Shown: in pieces, positions 1-6,895 of the stretch
Layout: each line of letters opens with the position of its first letter
How positions within the stretch are numbered: the first letter of the stretch is position 1
Assembly: GCA_947174985.1 (NCBI GenBank)
Contig: CAMWLB010000060.1
Location: 1-12,228, forward strand
Length of the DNA: 12,228 bases
Direction: 5' to 3'
Origin: an uncultured Lachnospiraceae bacterium
GTDB lineage: Bacteria > Bacillota > Clostridia > Lachnospirales > Lachnospiraceae
Notes under the pieces: generated by a model
What the model saw: the letters and a program-made list of their open reading frames with translations, nothing else
Told to the model about the DNA's origin: nothing
Database searches by the model: none
Made by a program: the position numbers and the translations under genes

Positions 1-1662
1 GGTGTGAGAGCGGCGTTGGAGGACTCCCAGAAGATTTTCGGAACGGTTGCCAAAGGCAAAAAAGATACAGACAATCTTTTCAAAGTGTTATTTAATCAGA
101 AACAAAGCGGTTTTATGGGTGATTTAGGCGCCGTTTCAGAGGCATTTACCAAAGTGGCTGAACTGACACAGGTAGAAGAGATATTAATGTATACCAAGTA
201 TCTGGAAATGGTTGGCGGTGTGAATGTAAGCTATAAAAATGCACTGGAATACATTGTTGCGGCGAATCGTTCTAATGATGGCTGCAGCAGAGATTTTTTG
301 GCAGTATCGCAGAATATTTTGGACATTCTGAATGAAAATAAACCAGCATGGGAGACCTATGTGACACAACAATTGGAAATTGGTTTCGTGGAGGCGTTTA
401 GCGATTTTGCACGGGGCGAATTTTCTGAATGGGCTGCGGAAGATATCATTGTAGTGAATAAGGCAGTGATTGCAATTGAAAAGAAGTTGATTAACCTCGT
501 GTTTCATACAGATGCGCAGGTGGAAGGCACAATCAAGGCGCACTGTCAGCTGGAGATACAGAATATGTGCCGCTATACCTATAACAAGTATCTACAGCAA
601 TACAATATCGCTGCTGATGATGCGGAGAAAATGGATTGTCTGTTAAAAATGCATGATCTTACACAGTTTTACCTCGCATGCGGAATCTGCGCATGGCAGG
701 CAGTAAGCAAGGATGCAGCTCTTTCCGGTGCCGGTTCGTCGGTTATTTCAGAAATGCAGAACTTAATGACAGACCTCTGTGCTTATACACCGGAATGTTT
801 TAAATATTATAAATTCAATCGTGAGGCTTGCGAAGAACTGGCGGGCACGTACTATGTGGAAGATATCACAGAAGACGACTTGCCGGGGAATTCTGATTTG
901 GTAAAGGAAATATTGTATTTTGGCAATAAAGGTTTTCTGTCAAGCAGAATAGAATACATCTACACGGAAGACGGGCTGGTGGAGAGAAAGCGAGAATACT
1001 ATGCCACAGAGGACACTTATGAAGTGGAATCCATGTCATTGGAACAGGAAACCGTGTACACGTATGATGAGAAAGGCAGAGTAAGTTTGGAGCAGATTTA
1101 TGATGCGGAAGGAGAACTATTTCTCACAGGAACTTACAGTTATGATGAAGAGTATGATCTATTGAGCTATGTGACTCTTTGCGATAATTGGGGTGATACC
1201 AAAATGAGCTATCAATTTACGTATATAGATACGTATATAAAGACAGGAGCACCGATTATCAGCGGGGAATACATTTGGAACAATTTCCGTGATATGTATT
1301 TCGATGGCAATGTAAAGAATGTTTCGTTTTATTTCGGGTTCAGTGGTGAAATTATACAATGTGTGGCAAGTTCCGGCAGTCGTTTTGCGGGTATTCCGGA
1401 ATGTGTCATTGATTACACTTGTGATGAGAATGGTGCAATCACGAGTATGACATGCCAGAATGTTACGTATGGGTGGGGAAGTTATAGCTGCGAGTATGAG
1501 AGAAGCAGCAGGGGAATTGAGACTATCTCTTATTATTATTTATCAGGAGAAAATATGAGGAGAGAAACTTATCATTATGATGACAGAGATCGAATTTACA
1601 GCATCGATGTCATAGACGAAGAAACAGGTGAGGGCTACAACATAATATATAATTATTATTGA
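1..1662 (+). CDS. Hypothetical protein with YD-like C-terminal repeats (5' partial)
   Basis: The reading frame is open from the first base, so the true start probably lies upstream; a GTG at position 4 is only the first in-window candidate. About 553 residues are visible, ending in TGA. The first ~280 residues look mainly helical and contain scattered Cys residues but no motif I can name. From about residue 300 the protein becomes rich in Tyr, Asp, Glu and Gly, with repeated strands of the kind 'YTYDEKGRV', 'TYSYDEEYDLL' and 'ETYHYDDRDRI'. These recall YD/RHS-type beta repeats, though they are degenerate and short. There is no visible membrane helix in this part; a signal peptide or anchor could lie in the missing N-terminus. 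It converges on the pseudopilin gene array and shares a hairpin with it. I do not recognise the family. A surface or cytoplasmic repeat protein are both possible. Confidence 0.75.
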   Translation, partial: GVRAALEDSQKIFGTVAKGKKDTDNLFKVLFNQKQSGFMGDLGAVSEAFTKVAELTQVEEILMYTKYLEMVGGVNVSYKNALEYIVAANRSNDGCSRDFLAVSQNILDILNENKPAWETYVTQQLEIGFVEAFSDFARGEFSEWAAEDIIVVNKAVIAIEKKLINLVFHTDAQVEGTIKAHCQLEIQNMCRYTYNKYLQQYNIAADDAEKMDCLLKMHDLTQFYLACGICAWQAVSKDAALSGAGSSVISEMQNLMTDLCAYTPECFKYYKFNREACEELAGTYYVEDITEDDLPGNSDLVKEILYFGNKGFLSSRIEYIYTEDGLVERKREYYATEDTYEVESMSLEQETVYTYDEKGRVSLEQIYDAEGELFLTGTYSYDEEYDLLSYVTLCDNWGDTKMSYQFTYIDTYIKTGAPIISGEYIWNNFRDMYFDGNVKNVSFYFGFSGEIIQCVASSGSRFAGIPECVIDYTCDENGAITSMTCQNVTYGWGSYSCEYERSSRGIETISYYYLSGENMRRETYHYDDRDRIYSIDVIDEETGEGYNIIYNYY

Positions 1663-1692
1663 CAGCGGCGATTCTGATGCCGGACTGGCGGC

Positions 1693-1747
1693 AAGCAATA
1701 GCCGTCTTATTGCAATCGAATATCTGCAATAAGACGGCTATGAGCTT
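1693..1747. terminator. Perfect 17-bp inverted repeat, likely bidirectional terminator
   Basis: The arms at 1698-1714 and 1725-1741 (ATAGCCGTCTTATTGCA and its exact reverse complement) flank a 10-nt loop. A further AAGC/GCTT pairing at 1693-1696 and 1744-1747 extends the stem past a small internal bulge. It sits between two convergent genes, 30 nt after one stop codon and touching the other at 1746. Neither side carries a clear T-run, so a classical rho-independent mechanism is not proven. Position and symmetry still favour transcript end formation for both strands. Confidence 0.6.
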
Positions 1748-2210
1748 ATTCCGGAAAGCTAACTATTACATTCAAAGTCTCGTCATACTCCAGCTCACCG
1801 GTAATTACGGTCTGCCACGAGGAGATACTGTAAAAGGTATCTCCTGTTTTTTGTGGATATTGGATGCGGACAACCACTTCCATGCTCTGAATGTCGGAGA
1901 GGGGGAAGGAAAAGGCCCTTTCTTCTCCGGCAGCCTTAAAATATGCAGTCTCAGAGGAGCTGCTTTCATAGAGGGCAGAAAGCTCTGCATCGAGGGCGGC
2001 GAGCGCCGCCTGTGCCTGTCCCTCCGCCTCATAGTAGGCGGTGGTGCGGTCTAATACCTTTTTGCTCAGCTTGTAGTCTGCGTTGGCGCTGACGATGGAG
2101 AGCGTGGCAAAGGACACAAGGCAGAGGATTACGAATATCACCAGTATGGAAGAAGAACCGATACCGCTGCTGAAGGAAAGACCGGATTTCTTTGACTTAT
2201 TTTCATTCAT
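1746..2210 (-). CDS. PilX/GspK-like minor pseudopilin candidate
   Basis: This 154-residue protein has a short polar, Lys/Ser-rich leader, then one hydrophobic helix at about residues 20-42, then a soluble domain. The stretch just after the helix, with 'YYEAEGQAQAAL' at about 59-70, resembles the PilX/GspK pattern in which an 'A..aEAal' motif follows the N-terminal helix. A Gly at 18 precedes the helix, but the Glu expected at +5 of a processed prepilin is absent (Leu there), so processing by a prepilin peptidase is doubtful. The start has a strong AAAGGAGG site 8 nt upstream, inside the end of the previous gene, with which it overlaps by 8 nt. It is the last gene of the minus-strand array and probably translationally coupled. 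A generic bitopic membrane protein is the alternative. Confidence 0.7.
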   Translation of the reverse strand: MNENKSKKSGLSFSSGIGSSSILVIFVILCLVSFATLSIVSANADYKLSKKVLDRTTAYYEAEGQAQAALAALDAELSALYESSSSETAYFKAAGEERAFSFPLSDIQSMEVVVRIQYPQKTGDTFYSISSWQTVITGELEYDETLNVIVSFPE

Positions 2211-2712
2211 GGGCGTATCCTCCTTTTATGGCCGGATGGTATTGCAGCGGCAGGGTGTAAAGGGTTTCATAGTGTGAGAGATTGCCGTCTCTGTCAAAAA
2301 TATTTTGGATAAAAGTGATTTCCGCCGTGTGAAGTCCGGTTTCGGCATTGTATCCGTTATCTGTAAAATCAATGCGGTATACGATACGGGAGGTCACATT
2401 GTCGGAAAATTCCCAGTTTTCATCAAAGTAAAAGAAAATGGCATCGCCGTCATTATTCATGTAAAAGCCATTCTGCTTGTCGCCGTACTGTTCACTCAGA
2501 CAGTTATATACCGACAGCATATCTGCATCGGAAGCGTTCCACAGCTCTGCAAGGTTCTGCGACCATATGACCGTCTGGTTTAATTCCTGCGTGTTTTGGT
2601 CGAGCAGGTGTGCCTTGACAAAAAGCTGGATGCATGCTGCGCTTGCAAGGGCGAAGAACAGGATGGAAATGGTTAATTCAATTAAAAATAAACTGGAGCG
2701 AGATGCTTTCAT
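2203..2712 (-). CDS. Type IV prepilin-like / minor pseudopilin protein
   Basis: This 169-residue protein starts with a very short leader (MKASRSS) followed by 'LFLIELTISILFFALASAA', a class III prepilin-type helix at about 8-31. Glu12 falls at the +5 position typical of prepilins. The residue before the presumed cleavage site is Ser7 rather than the usual Gly or Ala. The C-terminal part is a soluble domain containing 'RIVYRIDFT' and 'GLHTAEITFI' strands, compatible with a GspI/GspH-like beta domain. A GAGG ribosome binding site precedes the ATG. It overlaps the downstream pseudopilin-like gene by 8 nt and follows a 49-nt gap after the DUF4860-like gene. The product likely sits in the cytoplasmic membrane and may be incorporated in a pseudopilus tip. 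Of the four small proteins it has the best prepilin signature. Confidence 0.75.
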   Translation of the reverse strand: MKASRSSLFLIELTISILFFALASAACIQLFVKAHLLDQNTQELNQTVIWSQNLAELWNASDADMLSVYNCLSEQYGDKQNGFYMNNDGDAIFFYFDENWEFSDNVTSRIVYRIDFTDNGYNAETGLHTAEITFIQNIFDRDGNLSHYETLYTLPLQYHPAIKGGYAHE

Positions 2713-2761
2713 ACGATTCCTCGTTTCTGTGCTGATTCATTGCGGGATGGTCCGCTGTAAT

Positions 2762-3265
2762 TTAATGTCCGTTTTCGGAGCGCAGCGAAGCATACAGGGT
2801 AAGCGGCTTGCTGCCGGTGTCCATGGTAAGCCGGATAAGCCCGGGCCTTACCTCTTCCATGGAAAGAGCGGATAAAGGCATAATGTCCTGTCCTGCCTGC
2901 AGGAGGTTTGTTCCGGCGAAGGAATCCCTTCTGATAAACAATTCCTTTAAATAGCCGTCATAGAGATAGAGGCAGGTGCAATACTCGTCATCCCCCACTC
3001 TGCGGATAAATAACAGGGCGGAGACGCCTTCCAAATCTCCGATTTCAACGGAATCATATATGTCATTCTGGCGTATCTTTTCGCTGATATAAGAATAGGC
3101 GGTGCGCTCTTCAAAATTGTCATTCATATTGGAGACGGTTTTTTTGTAAACATTAGCGCCGATTGTAACCAGCATAAGGGCGGAGGCGGCAAAAACGCCG
3201 AACAGCGCCAGCACGAAAAGCACATCTACAATATGGCGGTTGGATTCTTTGGATTTAAAATTCAT
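2762..3265 (-). CDS. DUF4860-like membrane-anchored pseudopilin-like protein
   Basis: I place the start at the ATG whose top base is 3265 (MNFKSKES...), giving 167 residues. It has an AGGGAG site 6-8 nt upstream and lies 1 nt after the preceding stop; extending upstream to 3355 would overlap that gene by about 90 nt. Residues 12-36 form one hydrophobic helix, 'HIVDVLFVLALFGVF...', which aligns with the prepilin consensus but with Asp14 where Glu(+5) is expected. After it comes 'RTAYSYISEKIRQND', reminiscent of GspJ-type minor pseudopilins ('..yl.ekiRqad'), then beta-rich sequence ending in 'GLIRLTMDTGSKPLTLYASL'. From memory it resembles DUF4860 proteins found beside GspF genes in Clostridia; that label is not verified. 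Function is probably structural in a pseudopilus-like assembly. Confidence 0.72.
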   Translation of the reverse strand: MNFKSKESNRHIVDVLFVLALFGVFAASALMLVTIGANVYKKTVSNMNDNFEERTAYSYISEKIRQNDIYDSVEIGDLEGVSALLFIRRVGDDEYCTCLYLYDGYLKELFIRRDSFAGTNLLQAGQDIMPLSALSMEEVRPGLIRLTMDTGSKPLTLYASLRSENGH

Positions 3266-3266
3266 G

Positions 3267-3617
3267 TTATTCTCCCTGCGTTCTGTCCAAAATGGTGACG
3301 TCCGGCATAATGTTGGAGCCGATGGGCTGATAGTCCACATAAAAAAGCTCTTCATTATAAATCAAGCCGTAGTGCTCTTTGATATAGTCCAGACTGGGCG
3401 GATAGGCTCCTTCCACGGCATAGCACTGCGCGATGCTGCGGTTTAATGCGGTTTCCAGACTTTCCCGCTGCTTTTCCAGCGTGGTGTTGGAAACAGATTT
3501 CAGGCTGCCATAAAAAAGAAAGAACAGCGCCAGAAAAGCGGCAAGGGGCAGTAAATATACAAGTTTTAAAAACGGAAGCTGTTTATCCCGTTCAAAACGG
3601 TTGCGGTAAAGACTCAT
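3267..3617 (-). CDS. Small one-TM protein of the pseudopilus cassette
   Basis: This 116-residue protein has a basic cytoplasmic tail (MSLYRNRFERDKQ), a hydrophobic helix at about 15-37 and an outside-facing domain. That domain begins with a probable helix ('NTTLEKQRESLETALNRSIAQC') and continues as 'YAVEGAYPPSLDYIKEHYGLIY', a pattern recalling the helix-then-'YP.sl..L' layout of GspG/major pseudopilins. No prepilin peptidase motif (Gly/Ala before a +5 Glu) is present, so it would remain an uncleaved bitopic protein. An AAAGGAG site lies 8 nt before the ATG. It sits 13 nt after gspF and 1 nt before the DUF4860-like gene, so co-translation is likely. The exact family is not recognised. Confidence 0.7.
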   Translation of the reverse strand: MSLYRNRFERDKQLPFLKLVYLLPLAAFLALFFLFYGSLKSVSNTTLEKQRESLETALNRSIAQCYAVEGAYPPSLDYIKEHYGLIYNEELFYVDYQPIGSNIMPDVTILDRTQGE

Positions 3618-3630
3618 AGTAGTTTCTCCT

Positions 3631-4674
3631 TTAACCGATGCTGGACATAATTCCCATAAGAGGGAAGATAACGGACATCAGAACCAGTCCCACAATAACG
3701 GATAAAATAATGACCAGAGTAGGCTCTAAAACCGATATAATGGAGCGGATTTTTCGTTCGGTTTCCCTGTCGTAGTTGTCGGCTATTTTCTGCATAACGG
3801 TATCGATGGCGCCGGTTCTGAAACCAACGGCAACCATGCGGGAGTAGAGGTTGGAGAAAATACCGGAAGCAGTCAGCGCCTCTGAAAAGTTGGCACCTTC
3901 TTTAATTGCCTTCTTGCAGGCATCGATTTTTTCCTGCATACCCTTGTGCTCCGTCAGCTCGGAAACCATATCCAGACTGTTAAAGGTGTCCATGCCGCTG
4001 CTGATGGTAAGCGCCATACCGCTTGCAAAGCGTCCGGCGGCAAGCTTCTCATAAAAGCCCTTGGTCAACGGAAAAGCGGAGAGGATGCGTCTTGAGAGGA
4101 CACGTCCCTTCCTGGTCTTCGTTGACAGAAAATAGAGCGCTGCGATGACAAGCAGAATCACGACAAAGATAACGGAATAGCGGTTTAAGGAATTGCCCAT
4201 ATGGAGGAGCGTCCCGGATATACCGCTCATTTCGCTGCCGAGCTGGATAAAGACCTGATTAAAAATGGGCAGTACTTTGCCGAGCAGCACAAAAATGACG
4301 AGAACCATGATGCCAATCATGATGAAGGGATAACTCACGGCGCTGCGGATGCTGTCGGAAATGGAATCCTCCCGCTCATAATATGCGGCAAGCGACTGCA
4401 TAACCGAGTCCAGATTACCGGATTCCTCGCCGATGGCAATCATATGCAGTACATAGTCGGGAAAGACATTAGATGCGCGCAGTGCCTCGGCAAAAGGCTC
4501 GCCCTGCCTGCAGACATCCAGTATGCCCTGTATGATGTCCTTTCCTTCCTTTGTTTTGCTGTCGTTTAGCAGGATGCTCATACTTTCCATCGGTGTGATA
4601 CCGGCGTTAAACAGCATGGCAGTCTGATTGCAGAAGGAGGCAATCTCCTGATTGGATAATCTTTTTTTGCCCAT
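3631..4674 (-). CDS. Type II secretion / type IV pilus inner-membrane platform protein (GspF/PilC family)
   Basis: The product is a 347-residue polytopic membrane protein of the T2SSF family, the platform that couples the cytoplasmic assembly ATPase to pseudopilin polymerisation. Two T2SSF repeats are visible, at about residues 10-138 and 213-340. Each carries the family signature: 'GEESGNLD' at 82-89 in the first and 'GFRTGAID' at 284-291 in the second. Membrane helices are predicted at about 117-138, 166-184 and 319-341. It is shorter than the ~400 residues common for GspF because it lacks the longer N-terminal extension. The start has AAGGAG 10 nt upstream. It lies 18 nt after the transglutaminase gene and 13 nt before the next gene. 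No GspE/PilB ATPase is in the window, so the partner must be encoded elsewhere or the system is reduced. Confidence 0.93.
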   Translation of the reverse strand: MGKKRLSNQEIASFCNQTAMLFNAGITPMESMSILLNDSKTKEGKDIIQGILDVCRQGEPFAEALRASNVFPDYVLHMIAIGEESGNLDSVMQSLAAYYEREDSISDSIRSAVSYPFIMIGIMVLVIFVLLGKVLPIFNQVFIQLGSEMSGISGTLLHMGNSLNRYSVIFVVILLVIAALYFLSTKTRKGRVLSRRILSAFPLTKGFYEKLAAGRFASGMALTISSGMDTFNSLDMVSELTEHKGMQEKIDACKKAIKEGANFSEALTASGIFSNLYSRMVAVGFRTGAIDTVMQKIADNYDRETERKIRSIISVLEPTLVIILSVIVGLVLMSVIFPLMGIMSSIG

Positions 4675-4692
4675 TGTCTTTATTCTCCTTAT

Positions 4693-5790
4693 TTAATATA
4701 AATATTTGACAACATAGTTACTTCCATTACTGATAAAATCTTTCAGTTCACTTTCATCGACCATGGAAGCGAAGGTAGGGTCCATAAGCTCCCATTCGTT
4801 TCCGTCGAACTGTACGATGCCGTTGACCCAGCCGACGTCGGAAATATAAGCGCTAATCCACGCGTGGTACGCATCTCCGGCGTAGCCCACTTCCAGACGG
4901 GTGGGAATCCGCTGGCTTCGCAGCATACTGGTCATAACAGCCGCATAATCAAGACATATGCCCTTGCCGCTATCTAGAACGGCATCCACATCGGGAATGT
5001 AGCCGCTGGGAACGGTTGCCGCCTTGTCGTAATCGTAGGAAATAGATTCTATCACATAGTTGTATATACTTGTAATAACGTCCAAATCGGTATTGGCGGG
5101 TTCGGCAAGCTCCTTTGCCAAAGCAACTGTCCGGCTCGAGGAGTTAAACACACAGTACTGATTGGGGTATAGGTAAGGTCCAAACTCGTTGGACAGGGTA
5201 ACATTGATGGTGTCTGCCAGGCAAATCGCGTAATTGCTGTCAAAAACATTCTCTAAAATCGTAATTTCATAAGAGCCGCTGCCGGACGACAGGGGAAATG
5301 CCTCGTACTCGCTGCTGTTCAGATTGTAGGTGTAGGTAACGCCGTTGCTCCCCTTTACCTGCATTTTGACCTTGGGGCAGGTGCCGGTGTAGCATGCCAT
5401 GAAATAGCCTTCCGAAGCGTTGGAGTAGTCGATGGAGGCATATTCATTGTGTGTCTCCGCCGAACCGTCTGCCGTAGGCACAAGGCAGCGGGGCGTATTG
5501 TCCCTGAGCCCTGTTTCCGGCTCGGGAGAAGTCTCCGGTTCCGGTTCAGTAGAAGCGTCCGGCTCTTCCACAGATGGTGTGGAGGAGGCAGAAGGGTCTT
5601 CATCCGGTGCAGGCGTTGTGTCATCCGGTGCGGTTGTGTCATCCGGTACCGTGGTGTCGGGACCGCCTGTTTCGTCAGTTGCCGGCGGGATGGTGCCGGG
5701 AGGCTGGAGCTCGGTGTTTGTGCCGCAGCCTGCAAGCGCCATGCATAACAAATATAAAATTAAGGAAAATATAAAAGTCTTTTTTTTCAT
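4693..5790 (-). CDS. Transglutaminase-like domain lipoprotein
   Basis: A signal peptide with lipobox 'ALAGC' predicts a diacylated, membrane-anchored extracellular lipoprotein (Cys22 from the chosen start). Then comes a Pro/Thr/Asp/Glu linker of about 65 residues, a beta-rich segment, and a C-terminal transglutaminase-like (papain-fold) domain. The catalytic triad is visible: Cys279 in 'GKGICLDYA', His309 in 'AYHAWIS' and Asp337 in 'ELMDPTF'. Family members include peptidases and cross-linking or de-amidating enzymes; the substrate cannot be told here. I chose the ATG with top base 5790 (365 residues) because AAGGA lies 5 nt before it; the upstream in-frame ATG at 5796 abuts that site and would add only two residues. 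It lies between the putative anti-sigma gene (22 nt) and gspF (18 nt), suggesting a role at the cell surface alongside the pseudopilus cassette. Confidence 0.9.
   Translation of the reverse strand: MKKKTFIFSLILYLLCMALAGCGTNTELQPPGTIPPATDETGGPDTTVPDDTTAPDDTTPAPDEDPSASSTPSVEEPDASTEPEPETSPEPETGLRDNTPRCLVPTADGSAETHNEYASIDYSNASEGYFMACYTGTCPKVKMQVKGSNGVTYTYNLNSSEYEAFPLSSGSGSYEITILENVFDSNYAICLADTINVTLSNEFGPYLYPNQYCVFNSSSRTVALAKELAEPANTDLDVITSIYNYVIESISYDYDKAATVPSGYIPDVDAVLDSGKGICLDYAAVMTSMLRSQRIPTRLEVGYAGDAYHAWISAYISDVGWVNGIVQFDGNEWELMDPTFASMVDESELKDFISNGSNYVVKYLY
5600..5656. repeat. Imperfect 18-21 nt tandem repeat in the lipoprotein linker
   Basis: TCATCCGGT recurs at 5600, 5621 and 5639, each followed by a similar G/T-rich segment ending in GTG. 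The unit is a multiple of three, and on the minus strand it encodes repeated Asp-Asp-Thr-Thr-type residues of the Pro/Thr-rich linker. Copy-number change would alter linker length without breaking the frame. Confidence 0.65.
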
Positions 5791-5812
5791 AGCCATCCTT
5801 TAATTTATTGAT

Positions 5813-6298
5813 TTAGCGGGGAGAAAGCCAAAGATGAAAATCTGGTGCATTCTCCAGAGGAATATAAATATTGGTCTCAGTTCCATAGTAGGAAAAAGAA
5901 ATAACGCCGGTTTTTTCATTGTAGGAAAGCGCCGGCTCAATGATGCCGGAGGCAGTTTCCTGATATGCCTCACTGTAGCATATGCCGCTGCCCGATAAAG
6001 TCAACTTCAGCACATCGCCGGAGAGCGTGTCGGATATCAGTACGACCTCAGAGGCTTCGCAGCCCTTCAGAAAAGAAGCGGCAGGTGAAACAACAAGGGG
6101 CAGGACAAAGGTACAAAGCAGCAGAAGCACTGTTATGGCGAGCAGTCTGTTGTAAATACGGGTATTCAGTTTGCGGCGAAGTGCCAGCCTGTCGAAAGCC
6201 ACGGTGTTCGGAGGAATATGGCATGCCTTAAACACATTCTGCAGAGTGGCGTCAGCCTGCTTTAAATCCATTTGATGTCTTTTTCTGTCAAAAAGCAT
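5813..6298 (-). CDS. One-TM protein in the anti-sigma position
   Basis: This 161-residue protein follows directly after an ECF sigma gene (12 nt). The start is set by GGAGG at 6306-6310 with a 7-nt spacer to the ATG at 6298; a GTG at 6304 is too close to that site. The N-terminal ~47 residues are polar and basic ('RKRHQMDLKQADATLQNVF') and would be cytoplasmic. One hydrophobic helix spans about 51-70. The C-terminal ~90 residues look like a small extracytoplasmic beta domain ('EKTGVISFSYYGTETNIYIPL'). The layout (cytoplasmic region, TM, outside sensor) and the gene order match membrane anti-sigma factors. However, I see neither a zinc-binding HxxxCxxC motif nor a clear RsgI or RskA signature, so the anti-sigma role is inferred from context. 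Confidence 0.72.
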   Translation of the reverse strand: MLFDRKRHQMDLKQADATLQNVFKACHIPPNTVAFDRLALRRKLNTRIYNRLLAITVLLLLCTFVLPLVVSPAASFLKGCEASEVVLISDTLSGDVLKLTLSGSGICYSEAYQETASGIIEPALSYNEKTGVISFSYYGTETNIYIPLENAPDFHLWLSPR

Positions 6299-6310
6299 AT
6301 TCACACCTCC

Positions 6311-6868
6311 TTAACTCTTAAGCAGTACCAGTAAATGTGCGTTGCCGGAGGCAATGTAGCGTTTTACGCTGCTCCGGCTGATTTCCATCGCGGCAGCAAT
6401 TTCCTGAAGCTTCATATTGTTGTAGTAGCGCATTGTCAATACCTGCTTTTCCTGAAAAGGCAGTGCATCCATGGCCTTGTTCAGACGCTCGTATTCATCC
6501 TTTTGCAGGCAGCGCGCTTCCGGATTTGCATCGGTGGAATCATCCTGCAGAAGCTCCAAAATTTCGGGATCTGCAATGTCCTGAAACTGGTTTAGCTTTT
6601 TGCTCATGTCATAACAGACATGGAAAGAAATCCGGTTCAGCCATGCGATGAATAAGGTCGGGTCGTTCAGCTTATTTAGATTTTTAAGTGCCGATATATA
6701 TATTTCCTGTACCGCATCGTGGGCAAGAAAATCATCGCGCAGATAATGTCTTGCATAGTTGTATACCTTGTTAAAGGTTAAAGCATACAGCTCTGCAAAG
6801 GCATCGCTGTCATTTTGTCTGGCGCGTATCACAAGACCCGCCAGATAGGGGATATTGGATTCTTTCAT
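6311..6868 (-). CDS. ECF-type RNA polymerase sigma factor
   Basis: This 185-residue sigma-70 family protein has only regions 2 and 4, the ECF layout. Region 2 spans about 22-91: 'AFAELYALTFNKVYNYA', the core-binding 'DAVQEIYISALKNL', and 'FIAWLNRISFHVCYD' for -10 recognition. A linker of about 30 residues rich in Asp/Glu follows. Region 4 spans about 126-180, 'LPFQEKQVLTMRYYNNMKLQEIAAAMEISRSSVKRYI', a typical helix-turn-helix for -35 recognition. It presumably directs RNA polymerase to a small regulon, perhaps including this array. It lies 27 nt after the GGDEF gene with no strong ribosome binding site, and 12 nt before the putative anti-sigma gene. The first ATG is used; no better alternative is seen. 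Confidence 0.93.
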   Translation of the reverse strand: MKESNIPYLAGLVIRARQNDSDAFAELYALTFNKVYNYARHYLRDDFLAHDAVQEIYISALKNLNKLNDPTLFIAWLNRISFHVCYDMSKKLNQFQDIADPEILELLQDDSTDANPEARCLQKDEYERLNKAMDALPFQEKQVLTMRYYNNMKLQEIAAAMEISRSSVKRYIASGNAHLLVLLKS

Positions 6869-6895
6869 AATATTACGGCGCTTTCTCTACGTGTG

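Noticed and set aside
3266..3355. 30-residue N-terminal extension of the DUF4860-like gene
   Set aside because: It would overlap the preceding gene heavily; the ATG at 3265 has a good site and starts just before the membrane helix.
5432..5803. Gly/Ser/Val-rich frame opposite the lipoprotein linker
   Set aside because: It is a mirror of the Pro/Thr/Asp repeats on the minus strand, with no ribosome binding site.
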